Notes: a model not told the origin generated them from the sequence alone. Shown: positions 54,691 through 63,631, counted from the first letter of the stretch. The stretch: 64,000 bases of DNA from Ramlibacter monticola (GCF_016722785.1 NZ_JAEQNE010000001.1:248001-312000); one strand, 5' to 3'. A program made the numbers and translations.

Positions 54691-55755
54691 ATGAATTTCC
54701 AGGACGGTTCCCTCTATCCCGAAAACCAGGAGAAGCTGGTCATCACCGCCGCGCCGTACGGGCCGGAGTGGATGCCCGCCGATTTCCCGGAGGACATCGC
54801 GGTCAGCATGAAGGACCAGGTCCAGAAGGCGGTCGACTGCTACAACGCCGGCGCCACCGTGCTGCACGTGCACGTGCGCGAGGAGGACGGCAAGGGCTCC
54901 AAGCGGCTGTCGAAGTTCAACGAGCTGCTCGCGGGCATCCGCGCCCGGGTGCCCGACATGATCCTGCAGGTGGGCGGCTCGATCAGCTTCGCGCCGGAGA
55001 GCGATGGCGACGTGGCCAAGTGGCTGTCGGACGACACGCGCCACATGCTCGCCGAGCTCCTGCCGGTGCCCGACCAGGTCACCATCGCGATCAACACCAA
55101 CCAGATGAACGTGGTGGAACAGATGCTGCCGCAGGACGTGCACGGCACCAGCCTGGCCACGCCCGCGGGCATGCGCGCCTACCGCGAAATGACCATCCCG
55201 GCCGGGCCCGAGTGGGTGGAGGAGCACATCCGCCGCCTCACGAACAAGCGCATCCAGACCCATTTCCAGCTCGCCAACATCACGCAGCTCGAGACGGTGG
55301 AGCGCATGATGCGGCGCGGCGTCTGCAACGTGCCGCTGGTGCTGACGTGGGTGGCGATCGGCGGCGGCTTCGACCAGCCCAACCTGTACAACCTGGCGAA
55401 CTTCGTGCGCGCCGTGCCGGACGGTGCGGTGCTCACGCTGGAGACGTCCATGCTCAACGTCCTGCCGATCAACATGCAGGCGATCACGCTGGGCCTGCAC
55501 GTCCGCTGCGGCATCGAGGACAACATCTGGACGCAGGACCGCAAGTCGAAGATGTCCACGGTGCGACAGATCGAGCAGCTCACGCGCATCTCGCGCGAGT
55601 TCGGCCGCGAGGTCGCCGACGGGCAGGAGGCGCGGCGCATCTACCGCATCGGCGAGTTCTACGACAGCGCCGAGGAGACGCTGGCACGCAACGGCTTCAC
55701 GCCGAATCGCAAGGCCGGCCAGCGCGGCTTCGTGCAGCACGCCGTGGCCGCCTGA
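54691..55755 (+). CDS. BKACE-family enzyme (beta-keto acid cleavage, DUF849)
   Basis: 354 residues. The TIM-barrel family signature is visible: VITAAPYG, AVDCYNAGATVLHVHVREEDG with zinc-binding His59 and His61, and LETSMLNVLPINMQ near the C-terminus. BKACE enzymes condense a beta-keto acid with acetyl-CoA and split it to acetoacetate and a CoA ester. This member is longer at the N-terminus (NFQDGSLYPENQEK) than the founding 3-keto-5-aminohexanoate enzyme. It is paired with the dioxygenase upstream and followed by a terminator. Confidence 0.88.
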   Translation: MNFQDGSLYPENQEKLVITAAPYGPEWMPADFPEDIAVSMKDQVQKAVDCYNAGATVLHVHVREEDGKGSKRLSKFNELLAGIRARVPDMILQVGGSISFAPESDGDVAKWLSDDTRHMLAELLPVPDQVTIAINTNQMNVVEQMLPQDVHGTSLATPAGMRAYREMTIPAGPEWVEEHIRRLTNKRIQTHFQLANITQLETVERMMRRGVCNVPLVLTWVAIGGGFDQPNLYNLANFVRAVPDGAVLTLETSMLNVLPINMQAITLGLHVRCGIEDNIWTQDRKSKMSTVRQIEQLTRISREFGREVADGQEARRIYRIGEFYDSAEETLARNGFTPNRKAGQRGFVQHAVAA

Positions 55756-55799
55756 TCGCGGCAGCCGGGCCGGCAACGGCCCGGGCCACGATTCGCTGC

Positions 55800-55839
55800 G
55801 TGCGCGCGCCGGGGTCCAACTCCGGCGCGCGTACTTTTT
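55800..55839 (+). terminator. Rho-independent terminator after the BKACE gene
   Basis: A 13-bp stem GTGCGCGCGCCGG / CCGGCGCGCGTAC with one mismatch and an 8-9 base loop is followed by TTTTT, 45 bases past the stop. It ends the dioxygenase-BKACE unit. Confidence 0.85.
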
Positions 55840-56048
55840 CATGGGCGGCCGTCCCAAGCTCCGCACCCTGCGGGGCCGCGGCTGCACGGCTGCAATTGTC
55901 GGCAAGGCGACCCTGTCGCCCAGGAAGGCCTCCCGCTCCTCCTCAGGGAGGATGCATGCGTAGCGGAAATTCGCATAGCCTCCAAGGCTGACCCCCGGCG
56001 ACCATTGGCTGGCTCCTGCCTGTCACCCGGACGCGCTGGTCGCACGAT

Positions 56049-56786
56049 ATGCCGCACATTTCCGAGCTGAACCACCTCTGCCATCCCCTGCGAATCGACC
56101 GGTACGCCCGCAACGCCGCCGGCCGCGACCTCATCGTCGGTGATATCCATGGCCACTTCAGCCGGCTCCGCAAGGCGCTGGACGCCATCGGATTCAACGA
56201 GCGCTCCGACCGCCTCTTCTGCCTGGGGGACCTGGTGGACCGGGGTCCGGATTCCCCGCAGGCGTTCGAGTGGCTCGCGAAGCCCTGGTTTCACAGCGTG
56301 CTGGGAAATCACGAGCGTGCCGCCCTCGAGTGGGCCTCGGGGGCACTGGACGAGGAGTTGTACGTCGCCAACGGCGGCGATTGGAACATCGGCGTGCCGG
56401 CGCAGCTCACGGTGGATCGCGCCGCGGTCTTCGCGGACCTGCCCGTGGCCATCGAGCTCGAGACTCCCGCCGGCCTGCTCGGTCTCGTGCACGCCGACGT
56501 GCCATCGGCCTCCTGGGAGGAATTCCGGGAGCAGCTTCGCCTCGACTCCGGCCGGCCGAACGACGAGCGCAGCACGCTGGACGGTGCAGTGAACTCCCGC
56601 CGCCGCTTCAAGCGCGGCATCGGCGGTCCCGTGGCAGGCGTCCACGCCGTCGTCGTCGGCCACACGAGGGTGGGCAGGCCGCGCTGGAGCAGCAACGTCC
56701 TGTGCATCGAAACCGGCGGCTGGTTCGACGGCTACCTCACGGTCGTCGACGCCAGCACGCTCACGACGGCAGTCCGCCTGCGCTGA
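56049..56786 (+). CDS. PPP-family metallophosphatase (PrpA / ApaH-like)
   Basis: 245 residues. All metal-binding motifs are present: GDIHG with Asp32 and His34, GDLVDRG with Asp61, and GNHE with Asn87-His88. A later GHTRVGRP supplies the last His. The size and the LGNHERAALEW segment fit bacterial PrpA-type protein phosphatases or symmetrical dinucleoside tetraphosphatases; sequence alone does not separate these. It appears to be monocistronic. Confidence 0.88.
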   Translation: MPHISELNHLCHPLRIDRYARNAAGRDLIVGDIHGHFSRLRKALDAIGFNERSDRLFCLGDLVDRGPDSPQAFEWLAKPWFHSVLGNHERAALEWASGALDEELYVANGGDWNIGVPAQLTVDRAAVFADLPVAIELETPAGLLGLVHADVPSASWEEFREQLRLDSGRPNDERSTLDGAVNSRRRFKRGIGGPVAGVHAVVVGHTRVGRPRWSSNVLCIETGGWFDGYLTVVDASTLTTAVRLR

Positions 56787-56911
56787 GCTGCGAGATCCGG
56801 ACCCCGTGCCCGGGAGACGGGGCCCCGACAGGAAACTTGCCAGCGGCGGCGGCGCCGCTACAGTGCGGTGCACTTGCACCTGGCAAGCAGTTCCTCCACA
56901 GGAGATCGAGC

Positions 56912-57571
56912 ATGGCGCTGGCGCTCTACGGGCATCCCTTTTCCTCCTACACGCAGAAGGTGCTCATCGCGCTCTACGAGAACGGGCAAGGCTTCGAGTT
57001 CCGCTGCATCGATGCGAAATTCCCCGAGCACGTCGCCGAGTGGCTCCGCCGCTGGCCGATGCGCAAGTTCCCCCTGCTCCTCGACGGGGACCGCGGCATC
57101 GTCGAAACCAGCGTGATCATCGAGTACCTGCAACTCGCCCATCCCGGCCCCGTCCGCCTGCTGCCCGCCGACCCCATGGCGGCGCTCGACGTGCGCTTCC
57201 GGGACCGCTTCTTCGACCTGTACGTCATGTCGCCCGTGCAGCACGCCGTCGGCGGCGCGCTGACGGGTGACGCGACGAAGCGCAGCGAGGCGCTGGCGCT
57301 GGCGCGCGAGCAGCTGGCCACGGCCTACGCCTGGCTTGAAGCTCAACTCCCAGGCAAGTCCTGGGCTGCCGGCGCGGACTTCACGCTGGCCGACTGCGCC
57401 GCGGCGCCATCGCTGTTCTATGCGGACTGGGTCCACCGGATCGCGGAGGAATTCCCGCTCGTGCGGGCCTACCGGGCCCGCCTGCTGGAGCGGCCTTCGT
57501 TCCGGCGCGCCGTGGACGAGGCGCGGCCGTTCCGCGGGCTGTTTCCGCTCGGCGCACCGGACCGGGATTGA
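56912..57571 (+). CDS. Glutathione S-transferase family protein
   Basis: 219 residues from the ATG at 56912 with AGGAG 7 bases upstream; the long open frame before it overlaps the phosphatase gene and is discarded. N-terminal thioredoxin-like domain: LALYGHPFSSYTQKVLIALYENG with Ser as probable glutathione contact, then RKFPLLLDGDRGIVETSVIIEYL with the usual cis-Pro and Glu-Thr-Ser glutathione site. The helical C-terminal domain has LADCAAAPSLFYADW. Substrate unknown. Confidence 0.92.
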   Translation: MALALYGHPFSSYTQKVLIALYENGQGFEFRCIDAKFPEHVAEWLRRWPMRKFPLLLDGDRGIVETSVIIEYLQLAHPGPVRLLPADPMAALDVRFRDRFFDLYVMSPVQHAVGGALTGDATKRSEALALAREQLATAYAWLEAQLPGKSWAAGADFTLADCAAAPSLFYADWVHRIAEEFPLVRAYRARLLERPSFRRAVDEARPFRGLFPLGAPDRD

Positions 57572-57640
57572 CCAGCCCGCGACTGCGGCGCGGCCTCGAC
57601 TGCGGGGGACTCTTCGGAAGGGCTTGGCGCGTCGGTGCCC

Positions 57641-58528
57641 TCACCGCTGCGCCACGGCAATGATCGTCTCCTGCATCGCCTTCGCCGCCACCGACAGGGC
57701 CTTGCCCTTGCGGCGGGCCAGCAGGATAGGCCGGCGCAGTTGCTTGTCCCGCACCGGGACGCTGGCGAGCCCGCTGCGCAGGAAGTGGAACAGGGTGAGC
57801 TCCGGGACCACGCTGACGCCCAGCCCCTGCGAGACCAGGGCCGCCACGGTGGCGAGGTGCTCGACCTCCAGGGCGCCGGTGCGAACGGTGACGCCCGCGG
57901 CCTCGAGATGCTGCCGCACGCTGCTGCTGCGCGCCAGGTGCACGATCTCTTCGTCCCGCAGGTCCGCCAGGGCGACGCTGCGCTTGCCGGCCAGGGGATG
58001 CGTGCCGGGGCAGACCAGGTGGAAACGCTCGCACTTGAGTTCCTGCACGGCGAACTCGCGCAGGTCGCCGCCCGCGGCGATCGCCAGGTCGACGCGCCCT
58101 TCCCTCAGCAGCGCCAACCCGCCGGCGGCGAGCGTGTCGAACAGTTCGACGCGGATGTTGGGGTGTCGCGCGCGGTAGAGCGCGATCACCTGCGGCATCC
58201 AGACAGCGGCCACGGACGGCAGCGCCGCGACGGCCACCTTGCCCACGCGGCGCGTCGCCAGTTCGTTCAGGTGGGCCAGCGCGTGCTGCAGGTCCTGCTG
58301 GATGCGGCGGATCTCCTCGGCGAACACCTCGCCCTCGGGGGTGAGGGTCACGTGCCGCGTGGAGCGCTCGAACAGGGCGACGCCGGCGGTCCGCTCGATG
58401 CGGGCGATCTTCTGGCTGAAGGCGCTTTGCGACAGGTGGCAGCGCTCCGCCGCGCGCGTGAAGTGCTGCGCCTGCGCAAGGGCGAGAAAGGCCTCCAGGT
58501 CGCGCGAAGACAGATTGATTGATCCCAT
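57641..58528 (-). CDS. LysR-family transcriptional regulator
   Basis: 295 residues from the ATG at 58528. N-terminal winged helix: LEAFLALAQAQHFTRAAERCHLSQSAFSQ and LFERSTRHVTLTPEG. The effector domain (about 90-290) starts KVAVAALPSVAA. It is divergent from the AtuA operon with 60 bp between starts, the classical LysR arrangement, so it most likely controls that operon in response to a pathway compound. Confidence 0.94.
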   Translation of the reverse strand: MGSINLSSRDLEAFLALAQAQHFTRAAERCHLSQSAFSQKIARIERTAGVALFERSTRHVTLTPEGEVFAEEIRRIQQDLQHALAHLNELATRRVGKVAVAALPSVAAVWMPQVIALYRARHPNIRVELFDTLAAGGLALLREGRVDLAIAAGGDLREFAVQELKCERFHLVCPGTHPLAGKRSVALADLRDEEIVHLARSSSVRQHLEAAGVTVRTGALEVEHLATVAALVSQGLGVSVVPELTLFHFLRSGLASVPVRDKQLRRPILLARRKGKALSVAAKAMQETIIAVAQR

Positions 58529-58588
58529 GGATGAAACGATCCGATCTTTCCATTTTACGAACGAGCGCAGCGCCCCTAAGGTAAGGCC

Positions 58589-59968
58589 ATGACTCTCCTG
58601 CCTGACACCGGAAAGGGCGTGCTGCGCATCGGCTGCGGGGCCGGCTTCTCGGGCGACCGCTGGGATGCGGCCGTGCCCGTGGTCCGGACGCTGCGCGCCG
58701 CCGGCGGCCCCGCCGTGCTGATGTTCGAAACGCTCGCCGAGCGCACCCTGGCCCTTGCGCAACTGAGGCGCAGGCTCGACCCCGACGCCGGCTGGGAACC
58801 CTCGCTCGAGCGCTTCGTCGCGCCGGTGCTGCGGGACTGCGTCGAAGCAGGCATCCCCATCGTGGGCAACTTCGGGGCGGCGAACCCGCGGGGCGCGGCG
58901 CGCAGGCTGCAGCAGCTCGCCGCTTCGCTCGGACTGCCGGCGCTGAGGGTCGCGGTCGTGGAAGGCGACGACCTGCTCGCCGCGCTGCCCGCCGAACGCA
59001 TGAACGGCATCGTTCCCGGGCCCCTCCGGGGCAAATCACTGGTCAGCGCCAACGCCTACCTCGGCGCCGGCGCGATCGCCGAGGCCCTGCGGGCCCGGGC
59101 GCAGGTCGTGGTGACGGGCCGCGTCGCGGACCCGTCGCTCGCGCTCGGGCCGATGCTCGCGCATTTCGGCTGGGCGGAGGACGACTGGGACCGCCTCGCC
59201 TGCGGCACGATGGCCGGCCACCTGCTGGAGTGCGGCGCGCAGGTCACGGGCGGCTACTTCGCCGACCCGGGCGTCAAGGACGTGCCCGATGTCGCGAACG
59301 CCGGCTTCCCGATCGTCGAGATGCACGCCGACGGCGGCTTCGTCGTGACCAAGGCCGCCGGCACGGGCGGCTGCGTGGACCGGCGCACGGTGACCGAGCA
59401 GCTGCTCTACGAGATCCACGACCCCGCGGCCTACCTGACGCCGGACGTGGTCGCAGACATCGGCGACGCCGAACTGGCCGAGGATGGCGCGGACCGCATC
59501 CGGGTCTCCGGCGTGCGCGGCCGTCCGCGCCCGGCGAGCTTCAAGGCGACCCTCTGCTACGAGGGCGGATGGCTGGCCGAGGGAGAGATCTCCTACGCGG
59601 GCCCCAATGCGGCGGCGCGCGCGCGCCTGGCCGGGGACATCGTGTGCCAGCGCCTGGGGCAGCTCGGGCTGGGCCATCTCGCCCTGCGGGCCGACCTGAT
59701 CGGCGTGGCCAGCGTGCTGGCCGACGACGGCGGCCGGTGGTGGCGCCACCAGGATCTGCTGCCGCGCGACGACGTGCGGCTTCGCATCGCGGCGGCATCG
59801 GCGGTGAAGGACGAAGCCGAAACCGTGACCCGCGAGGTGCTGGCCCTGTATACCTGCGGGCCTGCCGGCGGCGGCGGCGTGCGCACGCAGGTGACGCCGC
59901 GCCTCGCGAGCGACTCCTGCCTCGTGCCGCGCGAGTGGCTGCAACCCACCTGGGGCTTCGCGCAATGA
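58589..59968 (+). CDS. AtuA family protein (DUF1446)
   Basis: 459 residues, AAGG before the ATG. Family features: RIGCGAGFSGDRWDAAVPVV at the start, IPIVGNFGAANPRGAARR, ANAYLGAGAIAEALR, and VVTGRVADPSLALGPMLAHFGW. AtuA is required for acyclic terpene (citronellol/geraniol) degradation in Pseudomonas, but most family members sit in other degradation clusters and have no proven reaction. Here the stop overlaps the start of the AtuA-related small subunit gene. Confidence 0.9.
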   Translation: MTLLPDTGKGVLRIGCGAGFSGDRWDAAVPVVRTLRAAGGPAVLMFETLAERTLALAQLRRRLDPDAGWEPSLERFVAPVLRDCVEAGIPIVGNFGAANPRGAARRLQQLAASLGLPALRVAVVEGDDLLAALPAERMNGIVPGPLRGKSLVSANAYLGAGAIAEALRARAQVVVTGRVADPSLALGPMLAHFGWAEDDWDRLACGTMAGHLLECGAQVTGGYFADPGVKDVPDVANAGFPIVEMHADGGFVVTKAAGTGGCVDRRTVTEQLLYEIHDPAAYLTPDVVADIGDAELAEDGADRIRVSGVRGRPRPASFKATLCYEGGWLAEGEISYAGPNAAARARLAGDIVCQRLGQLGLGHLALRADLIGVASVLADDGGRWWRHQDLLPRDDVRLRIAAASAVKDEAETVTREVLALYTCGPAGGGGVRTQVTPRLASDSCLVPREWLQPTWGFAQ

Positions 59969-60291
59969 CCGCCGTCCTGCTGCATTCCCTCGCCCACGCG
60001 CGCACCGGCGACAAGGGCAACCGCTCCTCGATCAGCCTCGTCGCGTACGACCCGCGGCACTGGCAGGCGCTGGTCGATCAGGTGACGGAGGAACGCGTCG
60101 CCGCGCTGTTCGCCGACCGGCGGCCCACGCAGGTGCGGCGCTACCTCCTGCCGCGGCTGCACGCCATGAACTTCGTGCTCGACGAGGTCCTGGACGGCGG
60201 CGTCAACGGATCCCTCAATCTCGACAGCCACGGCAAGACCCTGTCGGGGCTGCTGCTCACCCTCACCATCGAACTGGAGACAAGCCCATGA
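59965..60291 (+). CDS. AtuA-related small protein
   Basis: 108 residues, ATG overlapping the AtuA stop. It matches the separate C-terminal part of longer AtuA-type proteins: LAHARTGDKGNRSSISLVAYDP, then RRYLLPRLHAMNFVLDEVLDGGVNGSLNLDSHGKTLS. In some genomes the two parts are fused, so it is probably the second subunit of one enzyme. No known catalytic motif beyond the conserved GDKGN. Confidence 0.88.
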   Translation: MTAVLLHSLAHARTGDKGNRSSISLVAYDPRHWQALVDQVTEERVAALFADRRPTQVRRYLLPRLHAMNFVLDEVLDGGVNGSLNLDSHGKTLSGLLLTLTIELETSP

Positions 60292-61241
60292 AACCACGTG
60301 CCTTCCTGGCCGCCCTGCTCGCGGCCGCACCGCTGGCGGCGCTGGCGGACTACCCGGACAAGCCCGTCACCTTCATCGTGCCCTTCGCGGCCGGCAGCGC
60401 GACGGACCAGCTGGCACGCGCCCTGGGCCAGGCGGTCACCGCCGAAACGAAGCAGCCAGTGGTGGTCGACAACAAGCCGGGCGCCAATGCGTTCATCGGG
60501 GCGCAGGCCGCCGCCAAGGCCCCCAGGGACGGCTACAGCGTGTTCATCACCACCAACACGACCCATGCCGCGAACGAGCACCTGTTCAAGAAGCTGCCCT
60601 ACGACCCGGTGAAGGAATTCGAGCCGGTGACGCTGCTTTCCAAAGGCGGGCAGATCCTGATCGTGAACAACAACGTGCCCGTCCACAGCGTGCAGGATCT
60701 CGTCAAGCTCGCGAAGTCCAGGCCCGGCAAGCTGTCCTTCGGCTATGGCAGTTCGTCCAGCCGCATCGCGGGCGAGATGTTCAAGCAGATGACGGGCACG
60801 TACATCCTGAGCATCCCCTACCGCAGCAACCCGCCGGCCGTGACGGACCTGATCGGCGGGCAGATCGACATGATGATCACCGACATGACGACCGGCCTGC
60901 CCCAGGTCAAGGCCGGCAAGGTGAAGGCGCTCGGGGTGTCCACCTCGAAGCGAACCGCGCTCGCGCCGGAGATCCCGACCATCAGCGAAGCGGGTGTCAA
61001 GGGCTACGACATCAGCTTCTGGTTCGCCGCCTATGTGCCCGCCGGCACCCCGCCGGCGATCGTCTCCCGCCTCAACGAGATTCTCGCCCGGGCCAACAGG
61101 AGCCAGACGGTGAGCTCGTTCTATGCGCAGAGCGGGTTCGACGCGCTCGCCGGCACGCCCGAAGACCTGCGCCGGTTCCAGGCGGCCGAATCGGAGAAGT
61201 GGCGCAAGATCATCGTCGGCGCCGGCATCGAGAAGGAGTGA
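60288..61241 (+). CDS. Bug-family (TctC-like) periplasmic solute-binding protein, second copy
   Basis: 317 residues, ATG overlapping the AtuA-related stop. Signal peptide ends ALAD. Typical YPDKPVTFIVPFAAGSATDQLAR, KPGANAFIGAQAAAKAPRDGYSV, GKLSFGYGSSSSRIAG and TDMTTGLPQVKAGKVKALGV. The junction in an overlapping operon with AtuA proteins suggests it binds the substrate of that pathway. Membrane subunits are not encoded in the window. Confidence 0.93.
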   Translation: MKPRAFLAALLAAAPLAALADYPDKPVTFIVPFAAGSATDQLARALGQAVTAETKQPVVVDNKPGANAFIGAQAAAKAPRDGYSVFITTNTTHAANEHLFKKLPYDPVKEFEPVTLLSKGGQILIVNNNVPVHSVQDLVKLAKSRPGKLSFGYGSSSSRIAGEMFKQMTGTYILSIPYRSNPPAVTDLIGGQIDMMITDMTTGLPQVKAGKVKALGVSTSKRTALAPEIPTISEAGVKGYDISFWFAAYVPAGTPPAIVSRLNEILARANRSQTVSSFYAQSGFDALAGTPEDLRRFQAAESEKWRKIIVGAGIEKE

Positions 61242-61296
61242 GTTCCCCGCGCCGGCCGGAGCTCGGCTCGGGCGGCTGGCGCGGCCTTGCGCCGAC

Positions 61297-61521
61297 TCAG
61301 CCCGTGGGAGACCTGAATCTCGCGATCGCCGCCTTGGCGTCCTCGATCGCGTTCAGTTCGAGCTTCTTGCTGCCCCATTTCGGCTTGTCGAGGTATTCCG
61401 TGACCGCGGTCACCCGCTTGATCACCCTGCCGTCGGCCCGGATCGTGTAGCTGCCGAACCGGTCGCTTTCGATCTCGTAGGTGGTTTCCGGCCAGGTCTC
61501 GCTCACGTAGGTAATCTGCAT
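61297..61521 (-). CDS. Conserved hypothetical protein, 74 residues
   Basis: A short reverse-strand gene starting at the ATG at 61521. It has a well-formed, non-repetitive composition (ITYVSETWPETTYEIESDRF, then VIKRVTAVTEYLDKPKWGSK), two predicted strand pairs and a C-terminal helix. No signal peptide or metal motif. The amino-acid composition argues for real coding, unlike the longer frame that extends upstream across the dacC-type gene. Function unknown. Confidence 0.7.
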   Translation of the reverse strand: MQITYVSETWPETTYEIESDRFGSYTIRADGRVIKRVTAVTEYLDKPKWGSKKLELNAIEDAKAAIARFRSPTG

Positions 61522-61647
61522 TCCCGATTGTCTCTGCCCCGGGCTGCGCCGTGGTCGGTCGCCCGCTGTCGGGCATGGCCTACATCGCCGGGCGCCCCCC
61601 GGGAGGGCCCGATCCGCGACAATGCATCGGTTTCCCCCGTGACAGCC

Positions 61648-62892
61648 ATGAACACCAAGCGTCTTTACATTCTCCCCCTCGCCTTTGCCTTCGCCATCGC
61701 GGCGACCTCCCTGTTCCCCAGCCCGGCGGCTCTGGCGGCCCCCCATGCCAAATCCGCCGCCCCGAAGAAACACCCGGCCGCCGCGCCGGCTGCGGCGCCC
61801 GCCGCCGGCCAGACAGCCGTTGCCGGTGGCGCGCCGGCGCTCGCCGCCAGGTCCTGGCTGCTGATGGATTTCGACTCCGGTGAAGTGCTCGCTTCCAGCA
61901 ACCCCGACGAGCCGCTGCCGCCCGCGTCCCTGACCAAGATGATGACCAGCTACCTGGTCGAGCAGGCGCTCCGCTCGGGCAAGCTGAAGAAGGAAGACCT
62001 CGTCACGGTCAGCCAGAACGCCTGGTGCCGGGGCTCGGGCACCGAGTCGTGCATGTACCTGCCCTTGAATGCCCAGGCCACGGTGATCGACATCCTGCGC
62101 GGCATCATCATCCAGTCCGGCAACGATGCGTCCAAGGCGATCGCCGAGCACATGGCCGGCTCCGAAGAGGGCTTCGCCAAGCTCATGAACGCCGAAGCGA
62201 AGCGCCTGGGCATGACCCACACGAACTTCGTGAACGCCACCGGCCTGCCCGACCCGGCGCACAAGGCATCCGCGCGCGACCTCGCCATCCTGGCGCGGGC
62301 GATCATCCGCGACAGCACCGAGTACTACCCGATCTACTCGGAGCGCGAGTTCAAGTACAACAACATCAAGCAGGGCAACCGCAACGCCCTGCTCTACACG
62401 GACCCGACGGTCGACGGCCTCAAGACGGGCCATACCGACGAAGCGGGCTACTGTCTCGTCACCTCGAGCAAGCGCAACGGGATGCGCCTCATCACGGTCA
62501 TCCTCAACACCAGCAGCGCGCAGGCGCGGGCCGACCAGACGCGTGCCCTCCTGGGGTGGGGCTTCAGCAACTTCGAAAAGGCCACCCCGATCCAGCCGAA
62601 CGCGGTGGTCGGGACGGCCAAGGTGAGCTTCGGCAAGGCCGAGACCGTGGGCGCAGGCCTGGGCACGCCGTGGACCGTGACCGTGCCGCGCGGCCAGCCG
62701 GTGCAGACCTCGGTGCAGCTCAAGCCGGACCTGGAGGCGCCGGTGACCAAGGGCGCCGTGATCGGCAAGGTGGTCGCGAGCTCCAACGGCAAGCCGGTGG
62801 GAGAAGCGCCGCTGGTCGCGCAGGCCGACGTGGAACGCTCGGGCCTGATGCTGCTTGCGTGGCAGCACGTGACCAAGTGGTTCGGCAAGTAA
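61648..62892 (+). CDS. dacC: D-alanyl-D-alanine carboxypeptidase (PBP5/6 type)
   Basis: 414 residues from the ATG at 61648. Signal peptide ends ALAA, followed by an Ala/Pro/Lys spacer. S11 peptidase domain: Ser94-xx-Lys97 (ASLTKMMT), SGN at 157-159 and KTG at 259-261. A C-terminal PBP5_C-like beta domain and an amphipathic tail (LMLLAWQHVTKWFGK) anchor it to the membrane. It trims the terminal D-Ala from muropeptides. The exact dacA/dacC assignment is uncertain. Confidence 0.93.
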   Translation: MNTKRLYILPLAFAFAIAATSLFPSPAALAAPHAKSAAPKKHPAAAPAAAPAAGQTAVAGGAPALAARSWLLMDFDSGEVLASSNPDEPLPPASLTKMMTSYLVEQALRSGKLKKEDLVTVSQNAWCRGSGTESCMYLPLNAQATVIDILRGIIIQSGNDASKAIAEHMAGSEEGFAKLMNAEAKRLGMTHTNFVNATGLPDPAHKASARDLAILARAIIRDSTEYYPIYSEREFKYNNIKQGNRNALLYTDPTVDGLKTGHTDEAGYCLVTSSKRNGMRLITVILNTSSAQARADQTRALLGWGFSNFEKATPIQPNAVVGTAKVSFGKAETVGAGLGTPWTVTVPRGQPVQTSVQLKPDLEAPVTKGAVIGKVVASSNGKPVGEAPLVAQADVERSGLMLLAWQHVTKWFGK

Positions 62893-62960
62893 GCGCGCCT
62901 TGCGCTTGCGGGCTACCGTCTCGACGGTAGCCGGCGCTGCGCCGCGCTCCGGCGACAGCT

Positions 62961-63006
62961 TTTTTACCCGGGTGATATTGACCTCCGATTTTTACCCGGG
63001 TATTAT
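62961..63006 (+). promoter_or_regulatory. Promoter of the DUF2239 gene with two operator repeats
   Basis: TTTTTACCCGGGT occurs twice, at 62961-62973 and 62989-63001, 28 bp apart; each contains the palindrome ACCCGGGT (TACCCGGGTA in the second). A -35 TTGACC at 62978 and a -10 TATTAT at 63001 are separated by exactly 17 bp, with the second repeat filling the spacer. Transcription would begin at or next to the ATG at 63014, giving a leaderless mRNA. Confidence 0.75.
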
Positions 63007-63013
63007 TCCGCCC

Positions 63014-63589
63014 ATGGAATACGATCCGCGTCATGCCTGCACGCTTTTCGTCGGCTCCCGGCGCCTTGCTTCGGGCACCCTCGAGGATGTTGCGGTCGCT
63101 GCTGCCCTCCAAGGCGACCCCCTCGAGCCGCTGCTCGTCTTCAGCGATTCGACTGGCAACCAGATGGACCTGGACCTGCGCGGGAGCGAGGCGCAGATCC
63201 GCGAGAGGTACCGCGCACCGACCCTGGAGCCGCCGGCCGAACGCGGGCGCGGCCGTCCCCGCCTGGGGGTGGTCGCCCGTGAAGTCACCTTGTTGCCCGA
63301 CCAGTGGGACTGGCTCGCTTCACAGCCTGGTGGGGCATCCGTTGCCCTGCGCAAGCTGGTGCAGGAGGCGCGGCGGGCCGGCTCGACGCGCGACCGGATG
63401 CGGCGCGCGCAAGAGCGCACCTACAAGGTGATGGTGGCGCTGGCCGGCAATCGGCCGGGCTTCGAGGAAGCGACACGCTCGCTGTTCGCCGTCGACCTGG
63501 ACGCGTTTCGCGAACACATGAGGGAGTGGCCCGAGGATGTCCGGAAGCACTTGATCCGGCTCGCGGATCCCGACGACCCGCAAGCCTAG
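63014..63589 (+). CDS. DUF2239 family protein, possible ribbon-helix-helix regulator
   Basis: 191 residues from the ATG at 63014. N-terminal half: CTLFVGSRRLASGTLEDVAVAAA and LLVFSDSTGNQMDLDLRG, the DUF2239 signature. The middle has GRGRPRLGVVAREVTLLPDQ, then WDWLASQPGGASVALRKLVQEA, which by eye resembles a ribbon-helix-helix DNA-binding unit. The gene's promoter has two ACCCGGGT operators, so autoregulation is plausible. No biochemical function is established for the family to my knowledge. A terminator follows. Confidence 0.85.
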   Translation: MEYDPRHACTLFVGSRRLASGTLEDVAVAAALQGDPLEPLLVFSDSTGNQMDLDLRGSEAQIRERYRAPTLEPPAERGRGRPRLGVVAREVTLLPDQWDWLASQPGGASVALRKLVQEARRAGSTRDRMRRAQERTYKVMVALAGNRPGFEEATRSLFAVDLDAFREHMREWPEDVRKHLIRLADPDDPQA

Positions 63590-63605
63590 GCCGCTGCAGG
63601 AAACG

Positions 63606-63631
63606 AAAACGCCACCCGGAGGTGGCGTTTT
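63606..63631. terminator. Bidirectional terminator after the DUF2239 gene
   Basis: AAAACGCCACC, a CGGA loop and GGTGGCGTTTT make a perfect 11-bp inverted repeat with A- and T-runs on the two sides. The stem is shared with the terminator at 37391. Confidence 0.88.
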
